From: Dellaglioa kimchii | GTDB lineage: Bacteria; Bacillota; Bacilli; Lactobacillales; Lactobacillaceae | Direction: 5' to 3' | NCBI RefSeq assembly: GCF_046115505.1 | Contig: NZ_CP170736.1 | Coordinates: 992,001 to 1,056,000, forward strand | Length of the DNA stretch: 64,000 nt | In this document: one piece after another, positions 53,343 to 61,406 of the stretch | How positions within the stretch are numbered: position 1 is the first letter of the stretch | How the letters are laid out: every line of letters starts with the position of its first letter | Notes under the pieces: generated by a model | What the model was told of the DNA's origin: nothing | What the model saw: the letters and a program-made list of their open reading frames with translations, nothing else | The model's database searches: none | Made by a program: the position numbers and the translations under genes

Positions 53343-54065
53343 ATGACGAATCAAAATAAACATTTAGGTATTTATCAAGATCTTGTCACTAAAATTACAC
53401 ATAATATTTACGCATCAGGAACATTCCTACCTAGTGAAATTCAATTGAGCCATTTATATGGTACTTCTCGCGAAACAATTCGAAAGGCTCTCCAAAATCT
53501 ACTAACCAATGGCTATATTCAAAAAATTCGTGGAAAAGGATCGCTCGTTTTAGATATTCAACGATTCGCTTTTCCCGTCTCGGGTATTACTTCATATGAG
53601 GAACTGAATAAGTCTCTTCAAATGAATTCAGAAACACAAGTTAGACAGTTACAGGTCACAACTATTCCTGTAGAGAGTTTTGCACCTAAGTCTGTTGTTG
53701 GCGATAAAGCGACATTTGTTGAACGTCTACGACTTGTTAAAAATGAACCCAGTGTTATTGATCGTGACTACATACTTTCAGATATCGTACCTGAGATACC
53801 TTTAGCAGTTGCCCAAAAATCGCTTTATGATTATTTTGAAAATAAATTAGGCTTAGATATCAGTTATGCTATTAAAAAAATTACAGTTGAACCGGCAGAC
53901 ACGACTATCCAAAAATTATTAAACATTCCAAAAACAGAATCTGTTGTTGTCATAAGAAGTGAAACATATTTACAAGATAGTCGTTTATTTCAGATTACCG
54001 AAGCTATTCACCGCGCAGATCGTTTTAGTTTTGTTGATTTTGCACGACGGACAAAGAAAATATAA
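53343..54065 (+). CDS. treR: GntR family regulator TreR
   Basis: A 240-residue repressor of the HutC/TreR subfamily. The N-terminal winged HTH (residues 1-70, FLPSEIQLSHLYGTSRETIRKALQNLLTNGYIQKIRGKGS) precedes a UTRA effector domain of about 150 residues that binds trehalose-6-phosphate in TreR proteins. GGAGGTG lies 7 nt before the ATG at 53343; the earlier TTG-type frame at 53328 is not needed. It is followed 17 nt later by the hydrolase gene and divergent from the PTS genes, the standard trehalose layout. Confidence 0.9.
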   Translation: MTNQNKHLGIYQDLVTKITHNIYASGTFLPSEIQLSHLYGTSRETIRKALQNLLTNGYIQKIRGKGSLVLDIQRFAFPVSGITSYEELNKSLQMNSETQVRQLQVTTIPVESFAPKSVVGDKATFVERLRLVKNEPSVIDRDYILSDIVPEIPLAVAQKSLYDYFENKLGLDISYAIKKITVEPADTTIQKLLNIPKTESVVVIRSETYLQDSRLFQITEAIHRADRFSFVDFARRTKKI

Positions 54066-54082
54066 CTAATAGGAGAATAACG

Positions 54083-55729
54083 ATGACATTTGAAGATAAA
54101 GTTATTTATCAAATTTACCCAAAATCATTTTATGATAGTAACAATGATGGCCTTGGCGATTTACAAGGGATTATTGCTAAAATACCTTATTTAAAACAAC
54201 TCAATATTGATATGATTTGGTTTAATCCTTTTTTCATATCACCACAAAATGATAATGGCTATGATATCTCAGATTATTATCATATTGATCCTAAGTTTGG
54301 TACTATGGCTGATTTTGATGAACTTGTTGCCAAGCTAAAATCTGTAGGTATCGATGTCATGATGGATATGGTTTTTAACCATACATCAACTGAACACGAA
54401 TGGTTCCAAAAAGCACTAAAAGGTGATCCAAAATATATGGCTTACTATTATATTCGTGATGCAAAGCCGGATAGCTCGCTTCCAACTAATTGGGATTCTA
54501 AATTTGGTGGTCCTGCATGGGAAGCTTTCGGAAATACAGGTAAGTACTACCTTCATCTCTACGACCCAACTCAAGCAGACTTAGATTGGCATAATCCAGC
54601 CGTTCGAAAAGAAATGGCTAAGATTGTTAATTTTTGGCGTAACAAAGGTGTTAAAGGGTTCCGATTCGACGTTATCAACGTCATCGGTAAAGATGTCGAC
54701 TTACTTGATGCACCTTATGGTACTGATAGTAGACTTATGTATACAGATAAAAAAATAGTTCATCAATATCTACAAGAACTTAATGAATCTAGTTTTGGTC
54801 AAGACCCTGATGCTGTAACCGTTGGTGAAATGTCTTCTACTTCAATCGATAATTGTATCGAATACACCTTAGGCAAAAACAACGAGTTATCAATGGTCTT
54901 TACTTTCCACCATTTAAAAGTTGATTATACTCATGGTAATAAATGGACGACGATGCCTTTTGACTTTATGAGTTTAAAAAATATTTTAAATGATTGGCAA
55001 TTAGGTATGACAGCCGGTCATGGTTGGAACGCTTTATTTTGGAATAATCATGATCAACCTCGTGCTATTAATCGTTTTGGTGATCCCGTTCACTATCGTG
55101 AAAAATCTGCCGAAATGCTAGCGACGACTATTCATTTATTACGTGGAACGCCTTTTATTTATATGGGAGAAGAAATTGGAATGAGCGATCCTCAATATCA
55201 GCATTTATCTGATTATAATGATATTGAAACCAAAAACATTTACCCAACATTATTAGCGAAAGGACTCAGTAAAACTGAAGCCTTAGACATTATTCAAGCA
55301 AAATCTCGTGATAATAGTCGGACTCCCATGCAATGGGATAACTCTGAGTATGCAGGGTTCTCAACTGAAAAACCATGGTTGATGCCAATGAATCAGTCTA
55401 TCGTCAACGTTCAAAATGAATTAGTACACGGCGAAATATTTAATTACTATCAACAACTAATTAAATTACGTAAGACTCTGCCAATTGTCTCTGTTGGTGA
55501 TTATCAACCTCTTTTAATGGACGATACTCAAGTATTTGCTTACCTAAGAACACTAAAAAATCAACGTTTAATTGTTTTAAATAATTTCTATGGTACAACG
55601 ACAACGATTACTTTACCTGCATTTACCGGGGAAATATCAACTGTAATCAATAATTATCCAACCGATATTAAATTAGAAACAACTATAACGTTAGCTCCTT
55701 ATCAGTCAGTTGCCTTTTTAATTGATTAA
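54083..55729 (+). CDS. treC: Trehalose-6-phosphate hydrolase-like GH13 alpha-glucosidase
   Basis: A 548-residue GH13 enzyme of the oligo-1,6-glucosidase/trehalose-6-phosphate hydrolase group. The opening is VIYQIYPKSFYDSNNDGLGDLQGI. Catalytic residues are expected at FRFDVINV (Asp about 199), VGEMS (Glu about 253) and FWNNHDQPRA (Asp about 324). The final all-beta domain starts near 465. It cleaves trehalose-6-phosphate to glucose and glucose-6-phosphate. TreC is preferred to other GH13 enzymes because it sits directly after treR and opposite the PTS genes. Also called treA in some species. Confidence 0.92.
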   Translation: MTFEDKVIYQIYPKSFYDSNNDGLGDLQGIIAKIPYLKQLNIDMIWFNPFFISPQNDNGYDISDYYHIDPKFGTMADFDELVAKLKSVGIDVMMDMVFNHTSTEHEWFQKALKGDPKYMAYYYIRDAKPDSSLPTNWDSKFGGPAWEAFGNTGKYYLHLYDPTQADLDWHNPAVRKEMAKIVNFWRNKGVKGFRFDVINVIGKDVDLLDAPYGTDSRLMYTDKKIVHQYLQELNESSFGQDPDAVTVGEMSSTSIDNCIEYTLGKNNELSMVFTFHHLKVDYTHGNKWTTMPFDFMSLKNILNDWQLGMTAGHGWNALFWNNHDQPRAINRFGDPVHYREKSAEMLATTIHLLRGTPFIYMGEEIGMSDPQYQHLSDYNDIETKNIYPTLLAKGLSKTEALDIIQAKSRDNSRTPMQWDNSEYAGFSTEKPWLMPMNQSIVNVQNELVHGEIFNYYQQLIKLRKTLPIVSVGDYQPLLMDDTQVFAYLRTLKNQRLIVLNNFYGTTTTITLPAFTGEISTVINNYPTDIKLETTITLAPYQSVAFLID

Positions 55730-55734
55730 ATAAA

Positions 55735-55777
55735 ATAAAGAAGTCTAACAATTTTAAATTGTTAGACTTCTTTATTT
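55735..55777. terminator. Bidirectional terminator after the treC gene
   Basis: Perfect stem AAAGAAGTCTAACAATTT/AAATTGTTAGACTTCTTT flanked by A and T runs, between the convergent treC and esterase genes. Confidence 0.93.
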
Positions 55778-55791
55778 AGAACTTATTAAGA

Positions 55792-57099
55792 TTAATCAAA
55801 GTAGATTTTAAAAGGACTAACTGGAATATGATTTTCGTTCCATAAGCCGGCAGAAGTTACATTTGCATATGCATACTGTAAGCCAATTGATTCTTCTTCT
55901 AATCGAATCTTGATATCATTTGTACCTAAATCAATCACTGCAGGTTTTAAAACATCCCCTGGCATGATCCATTTTAAATCGATATCATTTGTTGTTTCAA
56001 GTTGTTCACAATTCGAAAAGTTAAGACGCATTTGTTTTACATCAGCTGAAATTTCAGATAATTGCGGACTTGTTTGCATTTCATCAAATTTACCAAAATT
56101 AGAATACAATTCGATTACACGATAACCTAATTGTCTCTTACTACTTGGATGAATCTCATTAGCTGAATCTTCATCCATAGCTGTAACTAAGTAAACCCGA
56201 TTTTCTGTTGCTGCAAATTTTTGTTGCGCATCGCGAATTTCAGCCCATGAATTAGCTATCTTATGATTATATTGTGGTAACTGAATAATATAAGTTGGTA
56301 ATTTATTTTGTTTGAGCGTTTTACGCCATTCACGGATTAATTTTTTCAAAAGTAACCCATAATGTTTTGTATCTATTCCTGCATCTCGTTCACCTTGATA
56401 CCAAGTTAATAATTTAAATCGGTAAGGACCCACTTGTGATAGCATCGTATCATATAAATTATCGGATTCTTCTAAACTTGGAATTTTAGTATCAACATAA
56501 GCTGCTTTTAAAGTCTCGTTACTTATTAGTGTACTTTCTGATACCCAACTTGCAGCTGAAGTCCCATTTTTAGCACATAATACAAGACCAATTGGTGTAT
56601 ATTCATCATATTGACGAACCTTCTTAGCCATATAATAGCCTAACGCTGTAACGTTACCAATATTTTCTTCATCAACAATTTGCCATGGATTTTCTTCTGT
56701 TGATTGCTTTTCAGGTATGTTGATAAAACGTAAATTCATCATTGGCATTGTTTTATTATGATCAAATTCATCATCTTTAGCCATTTTAAAGTTAGCATTT
56801 GATTGTCCAGCAATCAAAAATACATCTCCAAATTGTACGTCGCGTAAAATTATTTTATCTGTTCCTGATTTAACTAGAACGGTCACAATTGTAGGTGCTA
56901 AAAATGAGATACTTTCAATTAAAAAGTATCCTGTATCATCAGCAATTCCTGTTTCAATTGTATCTTCACTACCGCCCATTGAAATCGTTACAGTTACTTC
57001 TTGATTAGGTTCTGCGTAGCCAAAAAAACGTGTTGTCTGATCTTGTTGCATAACCATATGATTAGTAAATAGTGGTGCTAATCGCAATGTTGTTGCCAC
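55792..57099 (-). CDS. Sialate O-acetylesterase-like SGNH hydrolase
   Basis: A 435-residue enzyme. An N-terminal beta-sandwich (about 1-95) is followed by the SGNH domain with nucleophile motif IAGQSNANF (Ser about 101) and a block III-like LLTWYQGERDAG. DEDSANEIHPSSKRQLGY carries the catalytic Asp-x-x-His pattern near residue 315, and a further beta domain ends it. There is no signal peptide, so it acts in the cytoplasm, deacetylating imported acetylated sugars such as 9-O-acetyl sialate or acetyl-xylose. No sialic acid catabolic genes are nearby; substrate undefined. Confidence 0.85.
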   Translation of the reverse strand: MATTLRLAPLFTNHMVMQQDQTTRFFGYAEPNQEVTVTISMGGSEDTIETGIADDTGYFLIESISFLAPTIVTVLVKSGTDKIILRDVQFGDVFLIAGQSNANFKMAKDDEFDHNKTMPMMNLRFINIPEKQSTEENPWQIVDEENIGNVTALGYYMAKKVRQYDEYTPIGLVLCAKNGTSAASWVSESTLISNETLKAAYVDTKIPSLEESDNLYDTMLSQVGPYRFKLLTWYQGERDAGIDTKHYGLLLKKLIREWRKTLKQNKLPTYIIQLPQYNHKIANSWAEIRDAQQKFAATENRVYLVTAMDEDSANEIHPSSKRQLGYRVIELYSNFGKFDEMQTSPQLSEISADVKQMRLNFSNCEQLETTNDIDLKWIMPGDVLKPAVIDLGTNDIKIRLEEESIGLQYAYANVTSAGLWNENHIPVSPFKIYFD

Positions 57100-57270
57100 T
57101 GTTAAACCCTTCTTTCTAGTCGATGTCCATTAAGTATCCTTTACAATTATAACATAAGATAAGCCTCTATCGACTTTTTATCAAATGGATTAGTCAGCTA
57201 CTTTAACTATTATTTAGTTGTTTGTCCTAGCTATTTCCAATAATAGTTGCTAGAATAAAGACAGTTAAAA
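57100..57270. other. Gap upstream of the riboswitch-like leader
   Basis: 171 bp with no gene. It should contain the esterase promoter (minus) and the MATE-gene promoter (plus), but neither is clear. TTGTCC (57222-57227) and TAGAAT (57251-57256) are badly spaced. A weak hairpin CTAGC..GCTAG spans 57227-57253. Confidence 0.5.
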
Positions 57271-57360
57271 CAGTGTAAAATCGCCGGGTTTTACAAAAAT
57301 AATAGTTATCACATCCAAGAGGCCATTTTTTAATGAAGGATGTTGGTACCTATTTTTTAT
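57271..57360 (+). ncRNA. Candidate guanidine-IV (mepA-type) riboswitch with competing terminator
   Basis: Upstream of a MATE exporter gene. Hairpin 1: TGTAAAA (57274-57280) pairs with TTTTACA (57289-57295) around the loop segment TCGCCGGG. Hairpin 2: ACATCC (57311-57316) pairs with GGATGT (57338-57343) around AAGAGGCC. A GCC in loop 1 could pair with GGC in loop 2. The alternative stem AGGCCA (57320-57325) with TGG-ta-CCT (57344-57351) followed by TTTTTT is a terminator that excludes hairpin 2, which suggests ligand-induced antitermination. GCCGGG and CAAGAGG next to a mepA-like gene match my recollection of guanidine-IV; no consensus search was possible. Confidence 0.6.
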
Positions 57361-57395
57361 TGTCCATTATTATGCGATTATAAAAATAGATACCG
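57346..57395 (+). promoter_or_regulatory. Second leader hairpin ahead of the MATE exporter gene
   Basis: GGTA-c-CTATTTTT (57346-57358) pairs with AAAAATAG-a-TACC (about 57381-57393), a long stem placed just before the RBS GAGGAG. It could act with the upstream riboswitch-like element or simply isolate the RBS. Confidence 0.4.
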
Positions 57396-57409
57396 ATGAG
57401 GAGCTCAAA

Positions 57410-58735
57410 ATGAATAATCAAACGGTTTCTATCCGTCGTGAACTTTCAGGTTACGTCACACGAAACGTTTTAAGTACTTTAGGTTTATCTGTGTATCTTC
57501 TGGCAGATACATATTTCATTGCTAATGCGGTTGGAACAACTGGTTTAGCGGCTTTAAATATTGTATTACCACTCTTTAATTTATTAAATGGCGTCGGGTT
57601 GTTACTCGGAATTGGTGGGGCAACTTTATTTTCTATTTTAAAGATTAAGGATCAAAAAGCGAGTCAAAAAATTTTCACCCAAGTATTAATTGTAGGGATT
57701 ATTTTTGGTTTATCCTTCTCGATCTTAGGCTTTTTATTCATGAAACCTTTACTCTATTTTTTAGGCGCAAACGCAGGAACTTACAAATTAGCTGCTGAAT
57801 ATCTAACTTATATTTTATTAGCTGCACCGTTCTTTGCTTGTAATTATCTCGTTTTAAGTTTCATTCGAAACGATAATAATCCACATTTATCAATGGTTGC
57901 TATGTTAGTATCTAGTTTATTCAATATCATTTTTGATTATATTTTTATGTACCCGTTACATCTTGGTATGGGTGGTGCTGCAATGGCCACTGCTGTTTCT
58001 CCAATTGTTGCCTTAGCTATATTAACCTTCCATCGTAAAAAAGAAGGTCGCCTTTTAACACTCCAACGAACATCTATTCACTTTAAAACAATAAAAAAAG
58101 TTGTTCAATTCGGATTTCCTGTCTTTCTAACTGAAATGAGTACAGGTGTCAGTATTTTTGCTTTCAACCTTGTCATTTTAAGTTTAGCGGGAAATACAGC
58201 TGTCGCAGCCTATGGAATTATCGCGAACATCGTCTTAGTTGCTTTATCACTTTTTAATGGTGTTGCCCAGGGAATTCAGCCCTTACTCAGTCGAGAATTC
58301 GGGATTCAAAATTGGCCAGAAGTTAAGCAAATATTACGTTTTGGGCTAATTGTTAGTTTTATTATTGGTACAATTTTATACCTGACATTGACCTTTGAAA
58401 AAGATCCTATTATTGCATTATTCAATAATAGTAATAACCAAGAGTTAATCCATTACGCTGAGATTGGTATTCCAATCTACTTCTTAAGCTTATTTGGATC
58501 ATCTCTTAATGTTGTGTTTAGTATGTTTTTCTCAGCAATTGGCGAGCCCAAACATGCACTTATTCTAGCCATTTTGCGCGGTTATGTCTTACTACTAGGC
58601 TTATTATTTATTTTTGCCCACTTCTTCAACTTAACTGGTGTTTGGGTTGCTTTACCGGTCACAGAATTAATCATTGTCGTCATCAGTACTATATTCCTAT
58701 TCAGTTTCTTTAATAAACAAATTAAAAAACAATAA
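57410..58735 (+). CDS. MATE family efflux transporter (MepA-like)
   Basis: A 441-residue membrane exporter with 12 helices in two pseudo-repeats (FIANAVGTTGLAALNIVLPLFNLLNGVGLLLGIGGA in the first, and FGFPVFLTEMSTGVSIFAFNLVILSLAGNTAVAAYGI opening the second). Matches the MepA branch of MATE, cation- or proton-driven multidrug exporters. Preceded by a structured leader (57271-57395) that looks like a guanidine-responsive switch; if so the physiological cargo may be guanidinium or related compounds. GAGGAG lies 6-7 nt before the ATG. A VOC-fold gene follows 19 nt later and is probably co-transcribed. Confidence 0.9.
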   Translation: MNNQTVSIRRELSGYVTRNVLSTLGLSVYLLADTYFIANAVGTTGLAALNIVLPLFNLLNGVGLLLGIGGATLFSILKIKDQKASQKIFTQVLIVGIIFGLSFSILGFLFMKPLLYFLGANAGTYKLAAEYLTYILLAAPFFACNYLVLSFIRNDNNPHLSMVAMLVSSLFNIIFDYIFMYPLHLGMGGAAMATAVSPIVALAILTFHRKKEGRLLTLQRTSIHFKTIKKVVQFGFPVFLTEMSTGVSIFAFNLVILSLAGNTAVAAYGIIANIVLVALSLFNGVAQGIQPLLSREFGIQNWPEVKQILRFGLIVSFIIGTILYLTLTFEKDPIIALFNNSNNQELIHYAEIGIPIYFLSLFGSSLNVVFSMFFSAIGEPKHALILAILRGYVLLLGLLFIFAHFFNLTGVWVALPVTELIIVVISTIFLFSFFNKQIKKQ

Positions 58736-58754
58736 AAAGAAGGTTTCTTATTTT

Positions 58755-59102
58755 ATGAAAGTTAAACGTTTTGAAGCAATCACAATTCCCGTAACTGATG
58801 TCCAAAGAAGTTTACGTTTTTATCATGAAGTTTTTGATATGACTGTGATTGAAAATAGTGACTTACCTACTGTTCATTTTGGCCATCAAAAAATTATTTT
58901 TGAGCCCTCAACTGATGTTATTCCAATGACACTTAGTTTCGTCGTTAGTGATTCAATGACCGCTATGGAAAATCACTTGAAAAATTATTTTGTGACTATT
59001 ATCTCCGGTCCAATTGAAAAACAGGATGTTAAAAATGCACAATCGATTACAATTTCAGATCCAGATCAGCATGTAATTGAATTAATTAGTTACCAAAAAT
59101 AA
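58755..59102 (+). CDS. VOC superfamily (glyoxalase/dioxygenase-like) protein
   Basis: A 115-residue protein with the paired beta-alpha-beta-beta-beta modules of the vicinal oxygen chelate fold: AITIPVTDVQRSLRFYHEVFDM in the first and SDSMTAMENHLKNYFVTIISGP ... ITISDPDQHVIELISYQK in the second. Candidate metal ligands are His in VHFGHQK and Glu in HVIELI. Small VOC proteins include glyoxalases, fosfomycin and bleomycin resistance proteins; none can be singled out. AGAAGG lies about 12 nt before the ATG at 58755, and the frame from 58674 overlaps the exporter gene. Terminator follows. Confidence 0.85.
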   Translation: MKVKRFEAITIPVTDVQRSLRFYHEVFDMTVIENSDLPTVHFGHQKIIFEPSTDVIPMTLSFVVSDSMTAMENHLKNYFVTIISGPIEKQDVKNAQSITISDPDQHVIELISYQK

Positions 59103-59109
59103 ATTTATC

Positions 59110-59140
59110 AAGCTAACATCTAAGCGATGTTAGCTTTTTT
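59110..59140 (+). terminator. Terminator after the VOC gene
   Basis: Perfect 10-bp stem AAGCTAACAT/ATGTTAGCTT followed by TTTT. Confidence 0.92.
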
Positions 59141-59254
59141 ACTACTATTAAGTTTTTAAATCTACATGCTTAGATTCTTTAAAATACTTTTCTTTATTCC
59201 CACAGCTAAACATGGTAATCTGAAAATGAATTATATCAGAAAGGCGGTCTTATT

Positions 59255-59911
59255 ATGCAACCTATTATCGATTTACAAGATATTTCATTGGAACTTAATA
59301 ACCAATCAATCTTGAAACATATCTCTTTTCAAGTAAACCATGGAGACTTTTTAACAATCACAGGTCCATCTGGGAGCGGTAAAAGTACCGTTTTAAAATT
59401 AATCGCTGGTTTAATTTCAAGAACATCTGGTGATATTAAGTTTAATGAAAAATCAATAGACAGTTACGACCCAATCGAATATCGTCGAATTGTTTCTTAT
59501 TGCTTCCAAACACCCGTTTTATTCGGTGAAACTGTTAAAGACAATCTCGAATTCCCATATATTATTCGTAAACAGGACTTCGATGAAACTCGTGCCATTT
59601 CTGAATTAGAATCCGTAGGCTTACCCAGCAGTTATCTTCATAAATCAATAAATGAACTATCTGGTGGCGAGAAACAACGTGTTGCCTTAATTCGTAATTT
59701 AATCTTTTTACCCAAAATCTTACTGCTTGATGAAATCACAAGTGCTTTAGATTCAGAAAGTAAAAATATTATACATGCATTAATTAATCGTTTAAATGAC
59801 TCAAATAAAATTACTATTATCGCTGTTACTCATGACGATAATGAAATAAAACTGGCTGATCAATTAATTAATATCGAAGCCGGCAAAATAACGGAGGTCA
59901 CTCATGCATAA
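59255..59911 (+). CDS. fetA: Iron-export ABC ATPase FetA-like
   Basis: A 218-residue ATPase: Walker A GPSGSGKSTVLK (about 35-46), Q-loop SYCFQTPVLFGETVKDNLEFP, signature LSGGEKQRVALIRNL, Walker B ILLLDEITSALD and switch VTHD. The EITSALD box and the downstream permease type match the FetAB (YbbL/YbbM) iron exporter of enterobacteria and its Firmicute relatives. AAGG lies upstream of the ATG. Confidence 0.85.
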   Translation: MQPIIDLQDISLELNNQSILKHISFQVNHGDFLTITGPSGSGKSTVLKLIAGLISRTSGDIKFNEKSIDSYDPIEYRRIVSYCFQTPVLFGETVKDNLEFPYIIRKQDFDETRAISELESVGLPSSYLHKSINELSGGEKQRVALIRNLIFLPKILLLDEITSALDSESKNIIHALINRLNDSNKITIIAVTHDDNEIKLADQLINIEAGKITEVTHA

Positions 59912-60662
59912 TTTAGCCGTTAATAATCTTTCTCTCGTTTTCGCTTTTTCATTAGTACTAGTCTCACTAGGAATTGTTTATAAAGAAAAATTAGTCCTGG
60001 CAAAAGATATTATTTATAGTGTCATTCGTGCAATTATCCAATTAGTCATCGTCGGGTACATATTAAAGTACGTCTTTAATATTAATAATGTTATTCTAAC
60101 TTTAGTTATGATGTTCATTGTTTTCTTTAACGCTGCGTATAGTGCACATAAAAAAAGTGCAGGAATTCCGCATAGTTTTCGTATTTCGTTCATTGCCATT
60201 TTTTGTAGTACGTCTGTTACACTCGGTCTCTTACTACTAGCTGGAACGCTTAAATTTATTCCTTCACAAATCATTCCAATTACCGGTATGATTGCCAGTA
60301 ATTCAATGGTTGCGATTGGTCTTTGTTACCGGAACCTTAACAGTAATTTCCGTGATCAACGCCAACAGATTTTAGAAAAGCTAGCGCTTGGGGCTGACTT
60401 AAAACAAGCAGCATACCCTATTATCCGCGAAAGTATCAAAACGGGGATGTCGCCTACTATTGATTCAGCTAAAACAGTTGGTATCGTTAGTTTACCAGGA
60501 ATGATGTCTGGGTTAATCTTCGCCGGTGTTGATCCTGTCTTTGCGATTAAATACCAAATCATGGTCACTTTTATGTTACTTTCAGCAACAAGTATCTCAT
60601 CAATTAGCGTATGTTATCTTTCATATAAACAATTTTTTAATGATAAAAAGCAATTACGATAA
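59904..60662 (+). CDS. fetB: Iron-export ABC permease FetB-like (UPF0014)
   Basis: A 252-residue membrane protein with about seven helices. The family segment GMIASNSMVAIGLCYRNL and the following cytoplasmic EKLALGADLKQAAYPIIRESIKTGMSPTIDSAKTVGIVSLPGMMSG (split here into its two conserved parts) are hallmarks of the UPF0014/FetB family. It overlaps the ATPase gene by 8 bp. Expected role: export of iron or relief of oxidative stress. Confidence 0.9.
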   Translation: MHNLAVNNLSLVFAFSLVLVSLGIVYKEKLVLAKDIIYSVIRAIIQLVIVGYILKYVFNINNVILTLVMMFIVFFNAAYSAHKKSAGIPHSFRISFIAIFCSTSVTLGLLLLAGTLKFIPSQIIPITGMIASNSMVAIGLCYRNLNSNFRDQRQQILEKLALGADLKQAAYPIIRESIKTGMSPTIDSAKTVGIVSLPGMMSGLIFAGVDPVFAIKYQIMVTFMLLSATSISSISVCYLSYKQFFNDKKQLR

Positions 60663-60682
60663 ATTAAATAGCAATCAACTAA

Positions 60683-60725
60683 AATAGCCATATGTATAAG
60701 TTTTCCTTATACATATGGCTATTTC
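60683..60725. terminator. Bidirectional terminator between fetB and the ABC ATPase gene
   Basis: Perfect 19-bp stem AAATAGCCATATGTATAAG with its inverse and a 5-nt loop; adjoins the stop codon of the convergent gene. Confidence 0.92.
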
Positions 60726-61385
60726 TTACTCTATAACTTGAAACTCACGGTCTTTCAATACATATTGCGTATCACACATTTTAGCAACATCTGGTTCATG
60801 CGTTACAATGATGACACATTTATCTTGTGATTTAGCTAAATCTTGAAGTAATTCAATAATTTCTTTTGTATTAGCTTCATCTAAATTACCGGTCGGTTCA
60901 TCAGCTACGACTAATCGTGCGTCACAACACATCGTTCTGACAACAGCGACACGCTGTTGTTGCCCACCAGAAAGGTGTTGAACATTCTTCTTAGCCATAT
61001 CCTCATCAATACCAACTTTTTTCAACATATCAAAGGCATATTGTTTGTCACCAGCATGTGTTGCTCCGGTAATGTCCATCGCAGTCATGAGGTTTTCCAA
61101 CGCTGACATATAAGTAAATAAGTTATAGGATTGGAAGATAATTGAGACATCTTTATTTCGATAATGAGTTAATCCGATTTTATTGATAGCCTCACCTTCA
61201 TATAAAATTTCTCCAGATTTTGGTTTATCTAAACCAGCAATAAGTGAGAGAAATGTTGTTTTTCCTGAACCACTACTACCGACAATGGCATATGATTTAC
61301 TTCTTTCAAAAGTTAAATTAACCTTTTCGAATAAGGGATTATCCTTATTTTCATACCAATAGGCGACATCTTTAATTTCAATCAT
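60726..61385 (-). CDS. ABC transporter ATP-binding protein (LolD/MacB-like)
   Basis: A 219-residue ATPase with Walker A GSSGSGKTTFLS (about 37-48), SIIFQSYNLFTYMSALENL, signature LSGGQQQRVAVVRTM, Walker B LVVADEPTGNLD and VTHE. The group pairs with FtsX-type permeases. It starts 21 nt after the permease gene. Substrate unknown. Confidence 0.92.
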   Translation of the reverse strand: MIEIKDVAYWYENKDNPLFEKVNLTFERSKSYAIVGSSGSGKTTFLSLIAGLDKPKSGEILYEGEAINKIGLTHYRNKDVSIIFQSYNLFTYMSALENLMTAMDITGATHAGDKQYAFDMLKKVGIDEDMAKKNVQHLSGGQQQRVAVVRTMCCDARLVVADEPTGNLDEANTKEIIELLQDLAKSQDKCVIIVTHEPDVAKMCDTQYVLKDREFQVIE

Positions 61386-61406
61386 TTGATCACTCCTTTC
61401 TATTAT

